Shown: one piece after another, positions 8,890 to 17,621 of the stretch
Position numbering within the stretch: the stretch's first letter is position 1
How the letters are laid out: each line of letters opens with the position of its first letter
Source: CAYJDP01 sp964371025
Lineage (GTDB): Bacteria > Bacillota_I > Bacilli_A > RF39 > UBA660
Direction of reading: 5' to 3'
Assembly: GCA_964371025.1 (NCBI GenBank)
Contig: CAYJKH010000004.1
Location: 1 to 64,000 of the forward strand
Length of the DNA stretch: 64,000 bases
Program-made: the position numbers and the translations under genes
Notes under the pieces: model-generated
What the model was told of the DNA's origin: nothing
Databases searched by the model: none
The model's input: the letters and a program-made list of their open reading frames with translations, nothing else

Positions 8890-9892
8890 AGGTAAAAAAT
8901 GTAAAGGTTGTGGAGTACTTTTGCAAGATGAAAATGTATTACAAGAAGGATATGTTATTGATATGGAACAAGATATATGTCAAAGATGTTTCAAAATGAA
9001 AAATTATGGACAATATCAAACTGTGACAAAATCTAATGATGAATATGTTTCTATTTTAAAAAGTGTCGGTAACACAAAAGACTTAGTGCTTTATATAACA
9101 GATCTTTTAAATTTAGAAAAGGATTTAACAAAAATTAGAGAATATATTCCTAATAAAATGATTTTAGTATTAAATAAAAAAGATGTTTTACCAAAATCAG
9201 TAAAAGAAGCAAAATTAATAGAATATATTAAAAGTCAAGGTATTAACTTTGAAGAGATTATTGTGGTAAGTGTTGCTAAAGAATATAACATAGATTATTT
9301 AGTTAAAAAAATAAAGCACTTCCAAACTAGTAAAAATGTTTATGTAGTAGGACATACTAATGTTGGTAAATCTACATTAATAAATAGTTTAATTAATAAA
9401 TATGCATCAGATGTACATGAATTAACAATGTCACCGCTTCCATCAACTACTTTAAATACTATTAATATAGATATAGATGAACATTTAACTTTAATTGATA
9501 CTCCGGGATTAGTAGTAAGTGGTTCAATAGTTAATTTTGTTGATGGAATAGAAGCAAAAAAAATTTCTCCCAAGAAGGAGATTAAACCTAAGACTTTTCA
9601 ATTACGTAAAAATCAATCAATTATTATTGAAGATATAATAAGAATAGATTATATAGATGGTGAAAAAAATAGTTTTACTGTATTTGTTTCTAATGACTTA
9701 AAAATTAAACGTTTACTAAATAGTAAAAATAATAATCAATTACATAATAAAAATAAAAACGAAATTGAAATTAAATATGAAGAAGATTTAGTGATACCAG
9801 GTCTTGGTTTTATTAAAATAGTAAAAAAAGGAAAAATTGACGTTTATGTTGATCAAAACATAGAAACGTTTACCAGAAAATCATTAATTTAA
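8882..9892 (+). CDS. yqeH: Ribosome biogenesis GTPase YqeH
   Basis: A circularly permuted GTPase involved in 30S maturation. The N-terminal treble-clef zinc finger has CKGCG and a later CQRC pair. G4 (LNKKD) precedes G1 (GHTNVGKST) and G3 (DTPG). The C-terminal domain beyond the GTPase is retained, giving 336 residues. The ATG at 8882 has AGAGGT just upstream and starts cleanly at MNEGKKCKGCG. An in-frame ATG six codons earlier would lie before the ribosome site and is rejected. Confidence 0.95.
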   Translation: MNEGKKCKGCGVLLQDENVLQEGYVIDMEQDICQRCFKMKNYGQYQTVTKSNDEYVSILKSVGNTKDLVLYITDLLNLEKDLTKIREYIPNKMILVLNKKDVLPKSVKEAKLIEYIKSQGINFEEIIVVSVAKEYNIDYLVKKIKHFQTSKNVYVVGHTNVGKSTLINSLINKYASDVHELTMSPLPSTTLNTINIDIDEHLTLIDTPGLVVSGSIVNFVDGIEAKKISPKKEIKPKTFQLRKNQSIIIEDIIRIDYIDGEKNSFTVFVSNDLKIKRLLNSKNNNQLHNKNKNEIEIKYEEDLVIPGLGFIKIVKKGKIDVYVDQNIETFTRKSLI

Positions 9893-9907
9893 AAATACGG
9901 GGGTTTT

Positions 9908-11635
9908 ATGAATAATGACTTAGCAAGTGAAATTAGAAATAAAGTGGATATAGTTGATGTTATTGGAGATAGAATTCCACTTGTGGCAAAAGGGAAAAAC
10001 TTCTTTGGGGTTTGTCCTTTTCATGATGATTCAAACCCATCATTATCAGTTTCAAGAGATAAACAAATATATACTTGCTTTTCGTGTGGAGCCACTGGGA
10101 ATGTCTTCACTTTTTTAATGAATTATGAACATATTACTTTTAAAGAAACTCTAAAATATTTAGGAGAAAAAGTTAATATAGCGACAGATAGTATTAAAAT
10201 AACAAAAGTTAATCATAAATATCAAAAAAGTTATGATGCTTATAATATAGCAGTTAAATACTATCAAAATAATTTATCTACTAGTGAAGGGGAAAAAGCT
10301 CGTAAATATTTAAATTCTAGGAAAATAAATGATGAACTGATTAAAAAATTTGAAATAGGACTAGCTGGAAATGATAATACTATTTTAACCAAAGCATTAT
10401 CTTCAAAAGGATATGATTTACTTCTTTTAAATAATGTTGGGTTAAGTAATGAATCATATGATACTTTTAGAAATAGAATAATATTTCCGTTACATGATTT
10501 ATATGGGAATATAGTAGGTTTTTCTGGAAGAATATATAATGATGAAAATACAAATAAATATTTGAATACAAAAGAAACTGATATATTTAAAAAAGGCTTA
10601 ACTTTATATAATTTCCATAAAGCAAAAGAAGAAGTTCGAAAAGAAGGAACAATCATTGTTATGGAAGGATTTATGGATGTTATTCGAGCTAGTAGTATAA
10701 ATATTAATAATACAGTAGCGTTAATGGGAACAGCAGTAACAAAAGAGCAACAAACTTTAATAAAAAGATTATCAAATAATATTGTTTTATGTTTAGATGG
10801 AGATAATGCAGGAGTAACAGCAGCGTTAAAACTAGGAAATGAATTACTAAAAGATGGAATAGAAGTTAAAATAGTATATTTATCTGATAATATGGATCCA
10901 GATTCTTATATAGTTCAGTATGGTGAAAAATCCTTTAAAACATTAATAGAAAATGCTTATACATTTAATGATTTTAAATTAAAAATTTTAAAAGATAAAG
11001 CAAATTTATCGAATGCCGAAGAAAAAAGTAATTATATAAATCAAGTGCTAAAAGAAACTGCTTTAATAAAAGATCCAATTAGAATTGAAATAGTTTTAAA
11101 AAATCTTGCAAAAGAGTTTGATATAAGGTATAATACCCTAGAAAAAAGGTTTAATGAATTTACTAGTAATATAGTTAGAGAAAAGAATATTTTAGTAGAA
11201 AAACCTGTTAAAAAGAAAAAAACAAAGTATGAAAAGGCGGTATTACAAGTATTTTATTTAATGCTTACTGATGAGAAATGTATTAGTAAAGTTATAAGTG
11301 AAAAACTTATTTTTCCAAATGAACTTATGAGAAAAATGGTTAATGAAATAAATCATTTTTATTCAACATATGGATATATTAATATTGCAGATTTTCTGTC
11401 TTATGTTCAAAATAAAGAAGAGTTATCTAATCTAATGGCAAGTATTTTAGCTAATGATAATATTGAGATTATAACTAGTGAGAGTGTATTAAGAGACTAT
11501 TTTTCGGTAATCAAAGAGTATGGTATAAACCAAGAGATTAAACGATTAACAGCATTAATAAAAGAAGAAGTTGATCCAATAAAACAAGCCGAAATAGCTA
11601 ATAAGATTAGAAAGTTTAGAATGGGAGATATTTAA
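9908..11635 (+). CDS. dnaG: DNA primase
   Basis: Makes RNA primers for replication. The zinc-binding domain has ligands C36, H39, C57 and C60 within CPFHDD and CFSC. The RNA-polymerase-like core contains the TOPRIM glutamate in VMEGFMDVIRAS and the acidic CLDGDNAG. A C-terminal helicase-binding region follows. The length of 575 residues is usual for Bacilli. It abuts rpoD with no spacer, which is the classic macromolecular-synthesis operon order (dnaG-rpoD), here without rpsU. Confidence 0.97.
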   Translation: MNNDLASEIRNKVDIVDVIGDRIPLVAKGKNFFGVCPFHDDSNPSLSVSRDKQIYTCFSCGATGNVFTFLMNYEHITFKETLKYLGEKVNIATDSIKITKVNHKYQKSYDAYNIAVKYYQNNLSTSEGEKARKYLNSRKINDELIKKFEIGLAGNDNTILTKALSSKGYDLLLLNNVGLSNESYDTFRNRIIFPLHDLYGNIVGFSGRIYNDENTNKYLNTKETDIFKKGLTLYNFHKAKEEVRKEGTIIVMEGFMDVIRASSININNTVALMGTAVTKEQQTLIKRLSNNIVLCLDGDNAGVTAALKLGNELLKDGIEVKIVYLSDNMDPDSYIVQYGEKSFKTLIENAYTFNDFKLKILKDKANLSNAEEKSNYINQVLKETALIKDPIRIEIVLKNLAKEFDIRYNTLEKRFNEFTSNIVREKNILVEKPVKKKKTKYEKAVLQVFYLMLTDEKCISKVISEKLIFPNELMRKMVNEINHFYSTYGYINIADFLSYVQNKEELSNLMASILANDNIEIITSESVLRDYFSVIKEYGINQEIKRLTALIKEEVDPIKQAEIANKIRKFRMGDI

Positions 11636-12730
11636 ATGATTGAAGAAGTAGTAACTTTAGAGGATAGAAAAAATAAGTTAATTGAATTAGGTAAGAAAAA
11701 TGGTTTTGTTACTTATGAACAATTAGCAGATGAATTAAAAGGATTAGATGTAGATAGTGATTCTCTTGATAGTTTATATAATGCATTAATAGAAGAAAAT
11801 ATTGAAATTACAGCAGAAGATGGTAGTGATCAAGTTCCTCAAGAAGAGTTAGAAAAAGAAATCAAAGTAGAAGAAGTTACTTTAAGTAAAGATTTAAAAA
11901 TAAATGATCCTGTTAGAATGTATTTAAAAGAAATTGGACGAATTAACTTATTAACGTCTGATGAAGAATTTGAATATGCAAAAAGAAGTGAAGACGGTGA
12001 TATTGAAGCAAAAAAAATATTAGCAGAGTCTAACCTTCGTTTAGTAGTATCTATTGCAAAAAGATATGTGGGACGTGGTATGCAGTTTTTAGATTTAATT
12101 CAAGAAGGGAATATTGGATTAATGAAAGCAGTAGACAAGTTTGACCCAACTAAAGGATATAAATTTTCAACATATGCTACTTGGTGGATAAGACAAGCAA
12201 TTACCAGAGCTATTGCAGACCAAGCAAGAACAATAAGAGTTCCAGTACATATGGTAGAAACTATTAATAAATTAGCACGTGTTCAAAGACAGTTGACTCA
12301 AGAATTGAATAGAGAACCATCTGATGAAGAAATTGCTAAAAAATTAGGTATTTCAATTGAAAAGGTAAGAGAAGTATATAAAATTTCTCAAGATCCAGTT
12401 TCACTTGAAACTCCAGTTGGAGAAGAAGATGATTCTCATATTGGAGACTTTGTTCCTGATGAAAAAACAATGGGTCCAGAAGAATATGCAACAGCAGAAA
12501 TGTTAAAAGAAGAATTAAGTGATGTTTTAAAAACATTAAATGAACGTGAAGAAAAAGTATTACGTTTAAGATTCGGTCTTGAAGATGGACAATCTAGAAC
12601 TTTAGAAGAAGTAGGTAAAATATTTGGAGTTACTAGAGAACGTATTAGACAAATAGAAGCAAAAGCATTAAGAAAATTAAGACATCCTTCTCGTTCAAAA
12701 AAATTAAAGGATTTCTTAACTAATCAATAA
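11636..12730 (+). CDS. rpoD: Principal RNA polymerase sigma factor (sigma-70/SigA)
   Basis: The housekeeping sigma factor, 364 residues. Region 1.1 is short and acidic. Region 1.2 starts DPVRMYLKEIGR. Region 2 has AKRYVGRGMQFLDLIQEG and the -10 melting segment YKFSTYATWWIRQAITRA. Region 3 follows, and region 4 ends with TRERIRQIEAKALRKLRHPSR, which binds the -35. Its start codon directly follows the dnaG stop, so translation is probably coupled. Many promoters in this window show TGn before a near-consensus -10, which fits its intact region 2-3. Confidence 0.97.
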   Translation: MIEEVVTLEDRKNKLIELGKKNGFVTYEQLADELKGLDVDSDSLDSLYNALIEENIEITAEDGSDQVPQEELEKEIKVEEVTLSKDLKINDPVRMYLKEIGRINLLTSDEEFEYAKRSEDGDIEAKKILAESNLRLVVSIAKRYVGRGMQFLDLIQEGNIGLMKAVDKFDPTKGYKFSTYATWWIRQAITRAIADQARTIRVPVHMVETINKLARVQRQLTQELNREPSDEEIAKKLGISIEKVREVYKISQDPVSLETPVGEEDDSHIGDFVPDEKTMGPEEYATAEMLKEELSDVLKTLNEREEKVLRLRFGLEDGQSRTLEEVGKIFGVTRERIRQIEAKALRKLRHPSRSKKLKDFLTNQ

Positions 12731-13395
12731 TGAAAATAAATAATAGATTAAAAACACTAGGAGATTTAGTAGATACTAACTCCTTTTGTTTAGATGTAGG
12801 GTGTGATCATGCTTTATTATCAATTTATTTAGTTAAATTAAATCAAAATATTAAAGTGATAGCGAGTGATGTTTTAGAAGGACCACTTAACTACGCTAAG
12901 AATAATATAAAAAAAGAAGGATTAGAACAAGAAATAGAAACGAGACTAGGAAATGGACTAGATGTTTACACAAGTGATATTGATACAATCTTAATATCAG
13001 GTATGGGTGGTAAAAATATGATAGGAATATTTAAAAATAATAAAAAGTTCTTATCAAATATAAAAAGTATTATTATAAGTCCAAATACTTATCAAAAAGA
13101 AATAAAGAACTATTTAATTTCAAATAATTTTTACATAAAAGAAGAAAAATTAGTAAAAGAAAAAAAACATATATATCAAATAATTAAGTTAGAAAAAGGA
13201 AGAAAAAAGTATTCTAAAAAAGAGGCTTACTTTGGACCAAAACTATTACAAAATAAAGATGATTTATTTTTTGAATACTATCAAAAAGAGTTAAAAGAAA
13301 AAGAAATAATCTTAAAAATATTACCTAAATATAAATATTTTAAAAAGAAATATATTATAAAAGGAGAAATAAAATTACTAAAAAGTATTGTATAA
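12730..13395 (+). CDS. trmK: tRNA (adenine-22-N1)-methyltransferase
   Basis: A class I SAM-dependent methyltransferase of the TrmK (YqfN) family that makes m1A22 in tRNA. Motif I is CLDVGCDHALLSIYL (residues about 19-33), motif II is ASDVLEGPL, and the catalytic-region DTILISGMGGK follows. A C-terminal coiled coil is present. The 221-residue length is normal. The start overlaps the rpoD stop by one base (TAATG), and the gene follows sigA in Bacillus too. Confidence 0.92.
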   Translation: MKINNRLKTLGDLVDTNSFCLDVGCDHALLSIYLVKLNQNIKVIASDVLEGPLNYAKNNIKKEGLEQEIETRLGNGLDVYTSDIDTILISGMGGKNMIGIFKNNKKFLSNIKSIIISPNTYQKEIKNYLISNNFYIKEEKLVKEKKHIYQIIKLEKGRKKYSKKEAYFGPKLLQNKDDLFFEYYQKELKEKEIILKILPKYKYFKKKYIIKGEIKLLKSIV

Positions 13396-13420
13396 AGTAG
13401 AAAATTCTACTTTATTTTTT
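13394..13420 (+). terminator. Terminator after the dnaG-rpoD-trmK operon
   Basis: An 8-bp stem AAAGTAGA/TCTACTTT with a 4-base loop and a long T-run. Confidence 0.85.
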
Positions 13421-13429
13421 TTGATATCA

Positions 13430-13438
13430 TGCTATACT
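13430..13438 (+). promoter_or_regulatory. Extended -10 promoter for the first pilin-like gene
   Basis: TGC followed by TATACT (13433-13438), 20 bases ahead of the start. It directly follows the upstream terminator, so a -35 would have to lie inside that hairpin. Confidence 0.55.
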
Positions 13439-13457
13439 ATTATTAGGATGTGATTAT

Positions 13458-13952
13458 ATGAAAAATAGCGGATTTACTTTAATTGAGTTATTAACTACAA
13501 TTGTAATTTTAGGAATACTAATGGCAGTTGCAATACCAAATATTATAGGAATAGTAACCGAAAATAAAAATGCTTTATATGTAAGCGATGCTAAAAAGAT
13601 GTTATCGCTAGCAGAATATGAATTTAGAGCTGATAAATCAAATAACAAAAATAATGTATCAGATACTAATTGTATGAAATATTCTCTTTCGTATTTAGAT
13701 AATGCTGAATTTGATGCTGCTCCTAATAGTGGAGAATATAATAAAGATGATTCTTTTGTCCTGGTTAGAAAAAATGATAATACTTATGAATATTATGTTT
13801 ATTTAATCGAGGATTATGATGGTAATAAAATGGGAATAAATTTTATTTCAGAAGATAATTTGTATGATAGTGATATAGTAAATGAAAATATTCAATCAAA
13901 TCCAACGGCGACTAATACATCAGCATGTACTACTTTTATAGAAAATAAATAA
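13458..13952 (+). CDS. Type IV pilin-like protein
   Basis: A 164-residue protein with a prepilin peptidase site. The leader is only five residues (MKNSG), followed by FTLIELLTTIVILGILMAVAIP, with the key glutamate at +5 of the mature chain (residue 10). The rest is a soluble C-terminal domain with exactly two cysteines, one near the middle and one eight residues from the end, suitable for a disulphide. It could be a pilus, secretion or DNA-uptake pseudopilin. No assembly ATPase or peptidase is in the window. A second pilin-like gene follows with its own promoter. Confidence 0.85.
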   Translation: MKNSGFTLIELLTTIVILGILMAVAIPNIIGIVTENKNALYVSDAKKMLSLAEYEFRADKSNNKNNVSDTNCMKYSLSYLDNAEFDAAPNSGEYNKDDSFVLVRKNDNTYEYYVYLIEDYDGNKMGINFISEDNLYDSDIVNENIQSNPTATNTSACTTFIENK

Positions 13953-13956
13953 AGTG

Positions 13957-13985
13957 TTGTCAAAGGTATTATTTCATGATACTAT
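13957..13985 (+). promoter_or_regulatory. Promoter of the second pilin-like gene
   Basis: TTGTCA (13957-13962), a 17-base spacer ending in TGA, then TACTAT (13980-13985). This is an extended -10 with a good -35, 27 bases ahead of the start. Confidence 0.6.
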
Positions 13986-14011
13986 TATTGTAAAGAATAG
14001 GAGAGTTATAA

Positions 14012-14575
14012 ATGAAAAAAGAAAATAAATTTTTAAAAAGAAAACTAGATAACGGAGGTTTCTCACTAATTGAATTGTTAGCTGTTATAGTAATAATGGG
14101 TATATTAATGATAGTAGCAATACCAGCTATGACAAGATATATTGATAACTCAAGAAAAGATACATATGTTAATATTGGTTTATCATTTATAAAAGCAGCG
14201 AGATATGCAGTATTACAAGACGAGTACACTTGTGGAGGAAATTCATCAGGAGCCTTAGGTGATGGGACATATTATATAGAAGTTGCTGGAGCAAATGCAG
14301 ACGATGAACTAATGGAAAATGAACCAAAATCGCCATTTGGTAGTGGTAGTATTGATAATGGATATGTTTTAATTAGAGTTGATAATGGGAAATCATATTA
14401 CGGTGTACATTTAAGTACAGGAGATTGGACTTTAGGTAAAAATCATCAAATTACACTGGAAGATGGAACAAACGAAAATGTCTTAGGGTTAGAAAGTGCT
14501 ATTACAAGAAATGATGCTAGTAGTACTGAAAATTATGTTGCACCACTAGCTTCTTATACAAAATGTAGTAGATAA
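14012..14575 (+). CDS. Type IV pilin-like protein
   Basis: A 187-residue prepilin with a longer basic leader (16 residues, ending GG), then FSLIELLAVIVIMGILMIVAIPAM, with the conserved glutamate at +5 (residue 21). The C-terminal domain has two cysteines, one in EYTCGG and one three residues from the end, again a likely disulphide. It resembles major pilin-like subunits more than the ComGC type. It is followed by a terminator and then nfo. The function in adhesion, secretion or DNA uptake cannot be told from the sequence. Confidence 0.85.
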   Translation: MKKENKFLKRKLDNGGFSLIELLAVIVIMGILMIVAIPAMTRYIDNSRKDTYVNIGLSFIKAARYAVLQDEYTCGGNSSGALGDGTYYIEVAGANADDELMENEPKSPFGSGSIDNGYVLIRVDNGKSYYGVHLSTGDWTLGKNHQITLEDGTNENVLGLESAITRNDASSTENYVAPLASYTKCSR

Positions 14576-14582
14576 TAAAATT

Positions 14583-14613
14583 AAAAAAAGTTAGTAGCAA
14601 TACTAATTTTTTT
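14583..14613 (+). terminator. Terminator after the second pilin-like gene
   Basis: A stem of about 13 bp with a bulged G, a GCAA loop, and a run of seven T. A ribosome site for nfo follows at once. Confidence 0.8.
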
Positions 14614-14629
14614 ATTCAAGGAGGAAATA

Positions 14630-15502
14630 ATGATAATAGGAAGTCATGTTAGTTTTAAAAAAGATAGTGGTCTAGTAGGTAGTGCCAAAGAAGCGGTTAG
14701 TTATAATGCAAATACTTTTATGTTTTATACTGGAGCACCTCAAAATACAATGCGTAATAAAATAGATGATACTCAAACTAGACTGGGTATAGAGTATATG
14801 AATAATAATAATATAGATATTAAAAATGTAATGGTGCATGCTCCATATATTATTAATCTAGCAAATAATAAAGATGAAGATAAATATCAATTTTCTATAA
14901 ATTTCTTAAAACAAGAAATAAAAAGATGTGAAAATTTAGGGATGAAATATTTAATTTTACATCCTGGGAGTCATGTAGGACTTGGAGTAGAAAAAGGACT
15001 TGATAATATTGTAAATGCTCTAAACATTGTTTTAAAAGATGCGAAAGTCATAATTTTACTTGAAACAATGTCTGGTAAAGGAACAGAACTAGGTGCTAAT
15101 TTAGAAGAAATAAAATATATAATAGATAGAGTAGAACAAAAAAAATTACTGGGAGTATGTCTTGATACTTGTCATTTAAATGATAAAGGATATGATATAG
15201 CAGACTTTGATTCTTTCTTAGATCATTTTGATAACTTAATTGGAATTAATTATATAAAATGTATTCATATAAATGATAGTAAAAACCCAGCCTATTCTTC
15301 TAAGGATCGTCATGAAAATATTGGATTTGGACATTTAGGATTTGAAAATATAATTAACATTATTTATCATGAAAGACTTAAAGATGTGCCTAAAATTTTA
15401 GAAACACCATATATTGAGGGAAATGCTCCTTATAAAGAGGAAATAGAAATGATAAAACAAAAAAAATTCAATCCAAACTTAAAAGAATTAAAAAGTGTAT
15501 AA
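14630..15502 (+). CDS. nfo: Endonuclease IV (AP endonuclease)
   Basis: Cleaves DNA at abasic sites in base-excision repair using a three-zinc centre. The sequence starts MIIGSHVSF and contains the family blocks NTFMFYTGAPQNT, VMVHAPYIINLAN, LILHPGSHVG, LLETMSG, VCLDTCHLNDKGYD, IHINDSKNPAYSSKDRHENIGFG and a final ETP. All expected His, Glu and Asp ligands are visible. At 290 residues it has the usual length. It starts after AAGGAGG. Confidence 0.96.
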   Translation: MIIGSHVSFKKDSGLVGSAKEAVSYNANTFMFYTGAPQNTMRNKIDDTQTRLGIEYMNNNNIDIKNVMVHAPYIINLANNKDEDKYQFSINFLKQEIKRCENLGMKYLILHPGSHVGLGVEKGLDNIVNALNIVLKDAKVIILLETMSGKGTELGANLEEIKYIIDRVEQKKLLGVCLDTCHLNDKGYDIADFDSFLDHFDNLIGINYIKCIHINDSKNPAYSSKDRHENIGFGHLGFENIINIIYHERLKDVPKILETPYIEGNAPYKEEIEMIKQKKFNPNLKELKSV

Positions 15503-15518
15503 AAACACTTTTTTTTAT
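15491..15518 (+). terminator. Terminator after nfo
   Basis: An 8-bp stem AAAAGTGT/ACACTTTT overlapping the stop codon, followed by T residues. Confidence 0.75.
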
Positions 15519-15578
15519 AATAAAACTAGAAATATCTATATAAATTTGATATTATATTACTAGAGTAGAGGTGATAAA

Positions 15579-17312
15579 GTGGAAGGAATGACACTAATTA
15601 TATCAACAACAATAGTAATATGTTTATTAATAATGAGCATATCACTTTATTTTATAAAAAAAGCGTTAAAAAATAGTTATTTAAAAAAACTTAATTATTT
15701 ACAAATTGAATTAAATAAATTAATGTCTGCACCAATAATGTTAGAACTTAGTAAAATAGAACCAATCATTAAAAATGAAAAGTTAGAAGAAAAATACAAT
15801 GACTGGAATGATAGATTTAAAAATATTAAAGAAAAAAGATTAGCAGAAATTAATGATATGATTATTGACCTAGATTTATATATTAATAAATCAGATTATA
15901 AAACATCAATGGTTAAATTGGCTCAAACGGAGATGAAAATATATAAAGCTAAAGAAAGCTGTGAGAAATTATTAGAAGAAATAACGGAAATAACTTTAAG
16001 TGAAGAAAAATATCGAAATATTGTTATTAAATTAAAAACTAAATACCGAGAGTTAAATAAAGATTTTAATGAACATAAAAATCTTTATGAAGATATTCAA
16101 ACTGCTATTGCCTTACAATTAGAAAATATTGAAAAAAGGTTTTTAGATTTTGAAAAAGTAATGGAGAAGAATGAATATAGTGAAGTAGTTAAAATAGTTA
16201 AGGCCCTTGATAGTATGATAAATCATATTGAAATAGTAATAAAAGAAGTTCCTGACTTAATGATCATGATTAAACAATATATCCCATCACGCATGGCTGA
16301 AATTAAAAAAATAGAAAATCAGATGACTGATCTTGGGTATCCATTAGGTTACTTAAACATAGATTATAATTTAGAAGAAGCTAATAAAAAAATAGAGAAT
16401 GTTTCTGATAAAATAAAAATGCTGAATTTAGAAAACTGTATGTTTGAAATGAGTACAATGTTAGAGTATTTTGATTCTTTATTTGTAGATTTTGAAAAAG
16501 AAAGAATTTCTAAAAAAGCATATGAAGAAATTGATAAAGATTTTAATAAGAAGTTAGAAAAAACTAATAAATTAGTAAAAGATGTATATTCTCAATTAGA
16601 AGATATTAAAAATATGTATGATCTAGGAGAAGAAGATATTGAAATAATTCATACAGTTAATAAGGTGTTAATAGTTATTAATGATGATTATAATTTAATT
16701 AAGCAAAAAGAAGAAGAAAAAACCGATATACCATACTCAAAATTACATCAAGAAATGGAGGATATTACTATTAGGCTTAATACAATGGAAGATGACTTTG
16801 AAAAATCATTAAAATCACTTGGAAATATGTATGATGATGAAGTAAGAGCAAGAGAACAATTAGTAGAAATAGAAGTATTACTAAATGAATGTAAAAATAA
16901 AATGAGAGAGTATAAATTACCGATAATTGGAAATAAATATTTTACAGAGTTACAAGAAGCAAATGAAAGTACTAAAGAAGTTATTATCGAACTTGCAAAA
17001 AAACCAATTGAAATTAAAGTATTAAATACAAGGGTAGATACAGCAAGAGATTTAATATTAAAACTTTTCAATACGACAAATGAAATGATAAAAACAGCGC
17101 AAATGGCTGAACAAGCTATTGTTTATAGTAATAGATATCGAAGTAGTAGTGAAGAGTTAGATGAGGAATTAATTGAGGCAGAGCAATTCTTTTATAAAGG
17201 AGACTATAAAAAAGCTCTTGATATTACATTAAAAGCGACTGCTCAAATAGATAAAGATATTTACAAAAAATTATTTAGTATGTACGATGTAGAAAACACT
17301 AGTAATAACTAG
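15579..17312 (+). CDS. ezrA: Septation ring regulator EzrA
   Basis: A 577-residue membrane-anchored coiled-coil protein that limits FtsZ ring assembly and helps place the septum. One N-terminal transmembrane segment (about residues 5-27) has the outside short. The remainder is the long spectrin-like helical cytoplasmic part typical of EzrA, with no catalytic motifs. The family C-terminal patch is recognisable as YRSSSEELDEELIEAEQFFYKGDY. The start is GTG with AGAGGTG five bases upstream; an ATG three codons later is the alternative. FtsA and FtsZ are encoded 10 kb away. Confidence 0.88.
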   Translation: MEGMTLIISTTIVICLLIMSISLYFIKKALKNSYLKKLNYLQIELNKLMSAPIMLELSKIEPIIKNEKLEEKYNDWNDRFKNIKEKRLAEINDMIIDLDLYINKSDYKTSMVKLAQTEMKIYKAKESCEKLLEEITEITLSEEKYRNIVIKLKTKYRELNKDFNEHKNLYEDIQTAIALQLENIEKRFLDFEKVMEKNEYSEVVKIVKALDSMINHIEIVIKEVPDLMIMIKQYIPSRMAEIKKIENQMTDLGYPLGYLNIDYNLEEANKKIENVSDKIKMLNLENCMFEMSTMLEYFDSLFVDFEKERISKKAYEEIDKDFNKKLEKTNKLVKDVYSQLEDIKNMYDLGEEDIEIIHTVNKVLIVINDDYNLIKQKEEEKTDIPYSKLHQEMEDITIRLNTMEDDFEKSLKSLGNMYDDEVRAREQLVEIEVLLNECKNKMREYKLPIIGNKYFTELQEANESTKEVIIELAKKPIEIKVLNTRVDTARDLILKLFNTTNEMIKTAQMAEQAIVYSNRYRSSSEELDEELIEAEQFFYKGDYKKALDITLKATAQIDKDIYKKLFSMYDVENTSNN

Positions 17313-17320
17313 TGTTTTTA
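17294..17320 (+). terminator. Terminator after ezrA
   Basis: A 10-bp stem AAACACTAGT/ACTAGTGTTT with a 4-base loop and T-run. The stop codon lies in the stem. Confidence 0.85.
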
Positions 17321-17351
17321 ACTTTTTTTTGAAAAAATAACTTTATATGTA

Positions 17352-17380
17352 TTGATTAAGATAAAAAAATATGATACTAT
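17352..17380 (+). promoter_or_regulatory. tRNA promoter
   Basis: TTGATT (17352-17357), a 17-base spacer ending in TGA, then TACTAT (17375-17380). It lies 11 bases ahead of the first tRNA. Confidence 0.65.
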
Positions 17381-17391
17381 AAAAAAGCGAT

Positions 17392-17468
17392 GGACCTTTA
17401 GCTCAGTTGGTTAGAGCATCCGGCTCATAACCGGACGGTCACTGGTTCGAGTCCAGTAAGGTCCACCA
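17392..17468 (+). tRNA. tRNA with CAU anticodon (elongator Met or Ile2)
   Basis: A 77-base cloverleaf with acceptor GGACCTT/AAGGTCC, discriminator A and encoded CCA. The anticodon stem TCCGG/CCGGA holds CAT at 17426-17428. The paired G1-C72 and the absence of three G-C pairs next to the anticodon loop exclude the initiator. Elongator Met and lysidine-modified Ile2 cannot be separated without comparing to other CAU tRNAs of the genome. Confidence 0.95.
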
Positions 17469-17471
17469 TTC

Positions 17472-17556
17472 GCGAGTATGGCGGAATTGGCAGACGCGCT
17501 AGACTTAGGATCTAGTATGGTAACATGTGCAGGTTCAACTCCTGTTACTCGCACCA
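17472..17556 (+). tRNA. tRNA-Leu (UAG)
   Basis: An 85-base class II tRNA, with acceptor GCGAGTA/TACTCGC, discriminator A and encoded CCA. The anticodon arm CTAGA-CTTAGGA-TCTAG carries TAG. A long variable arm is present. It lies three bases after the previous tRNA and is cotranscribed with it. Confidence 0.96.
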
Positions 17557-17585
17557 AAGTAGAAAAAACTCAATATTTTGAGAAT

Positions 17586-17621
17586 AAAAAAAGCACTTAA
17601 TTTACTTTAAGTGTTTTTTTA
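17586..17621. terminator. Bidirectional terminator after the tRNAs
   Basis: A stem AAAAAGCACTTAA/TTAAGTGTTTTT with one wobble pair. It sits between the tRNA pair and the convergent IrrE-like gene and overlaps that gene's stop. Confidence 0.8.

Noticed and set aside
10264..10656. Minus-strand open frame inside dnaG (and similar frames inside rpoD, ezrA, ftsK, deoD, the M16 pair and others)
   Set aside because: These are shadows of strongly conserved plus-strand genes, without ribosome sites or family features.
17392..17468. Initiator tRNA-fMet
   Set aside because: Position 1 pairs with 72 and the anticodon stem lacks three consecutive G-C pairs, so it is an elongator-type CAU tRNA.
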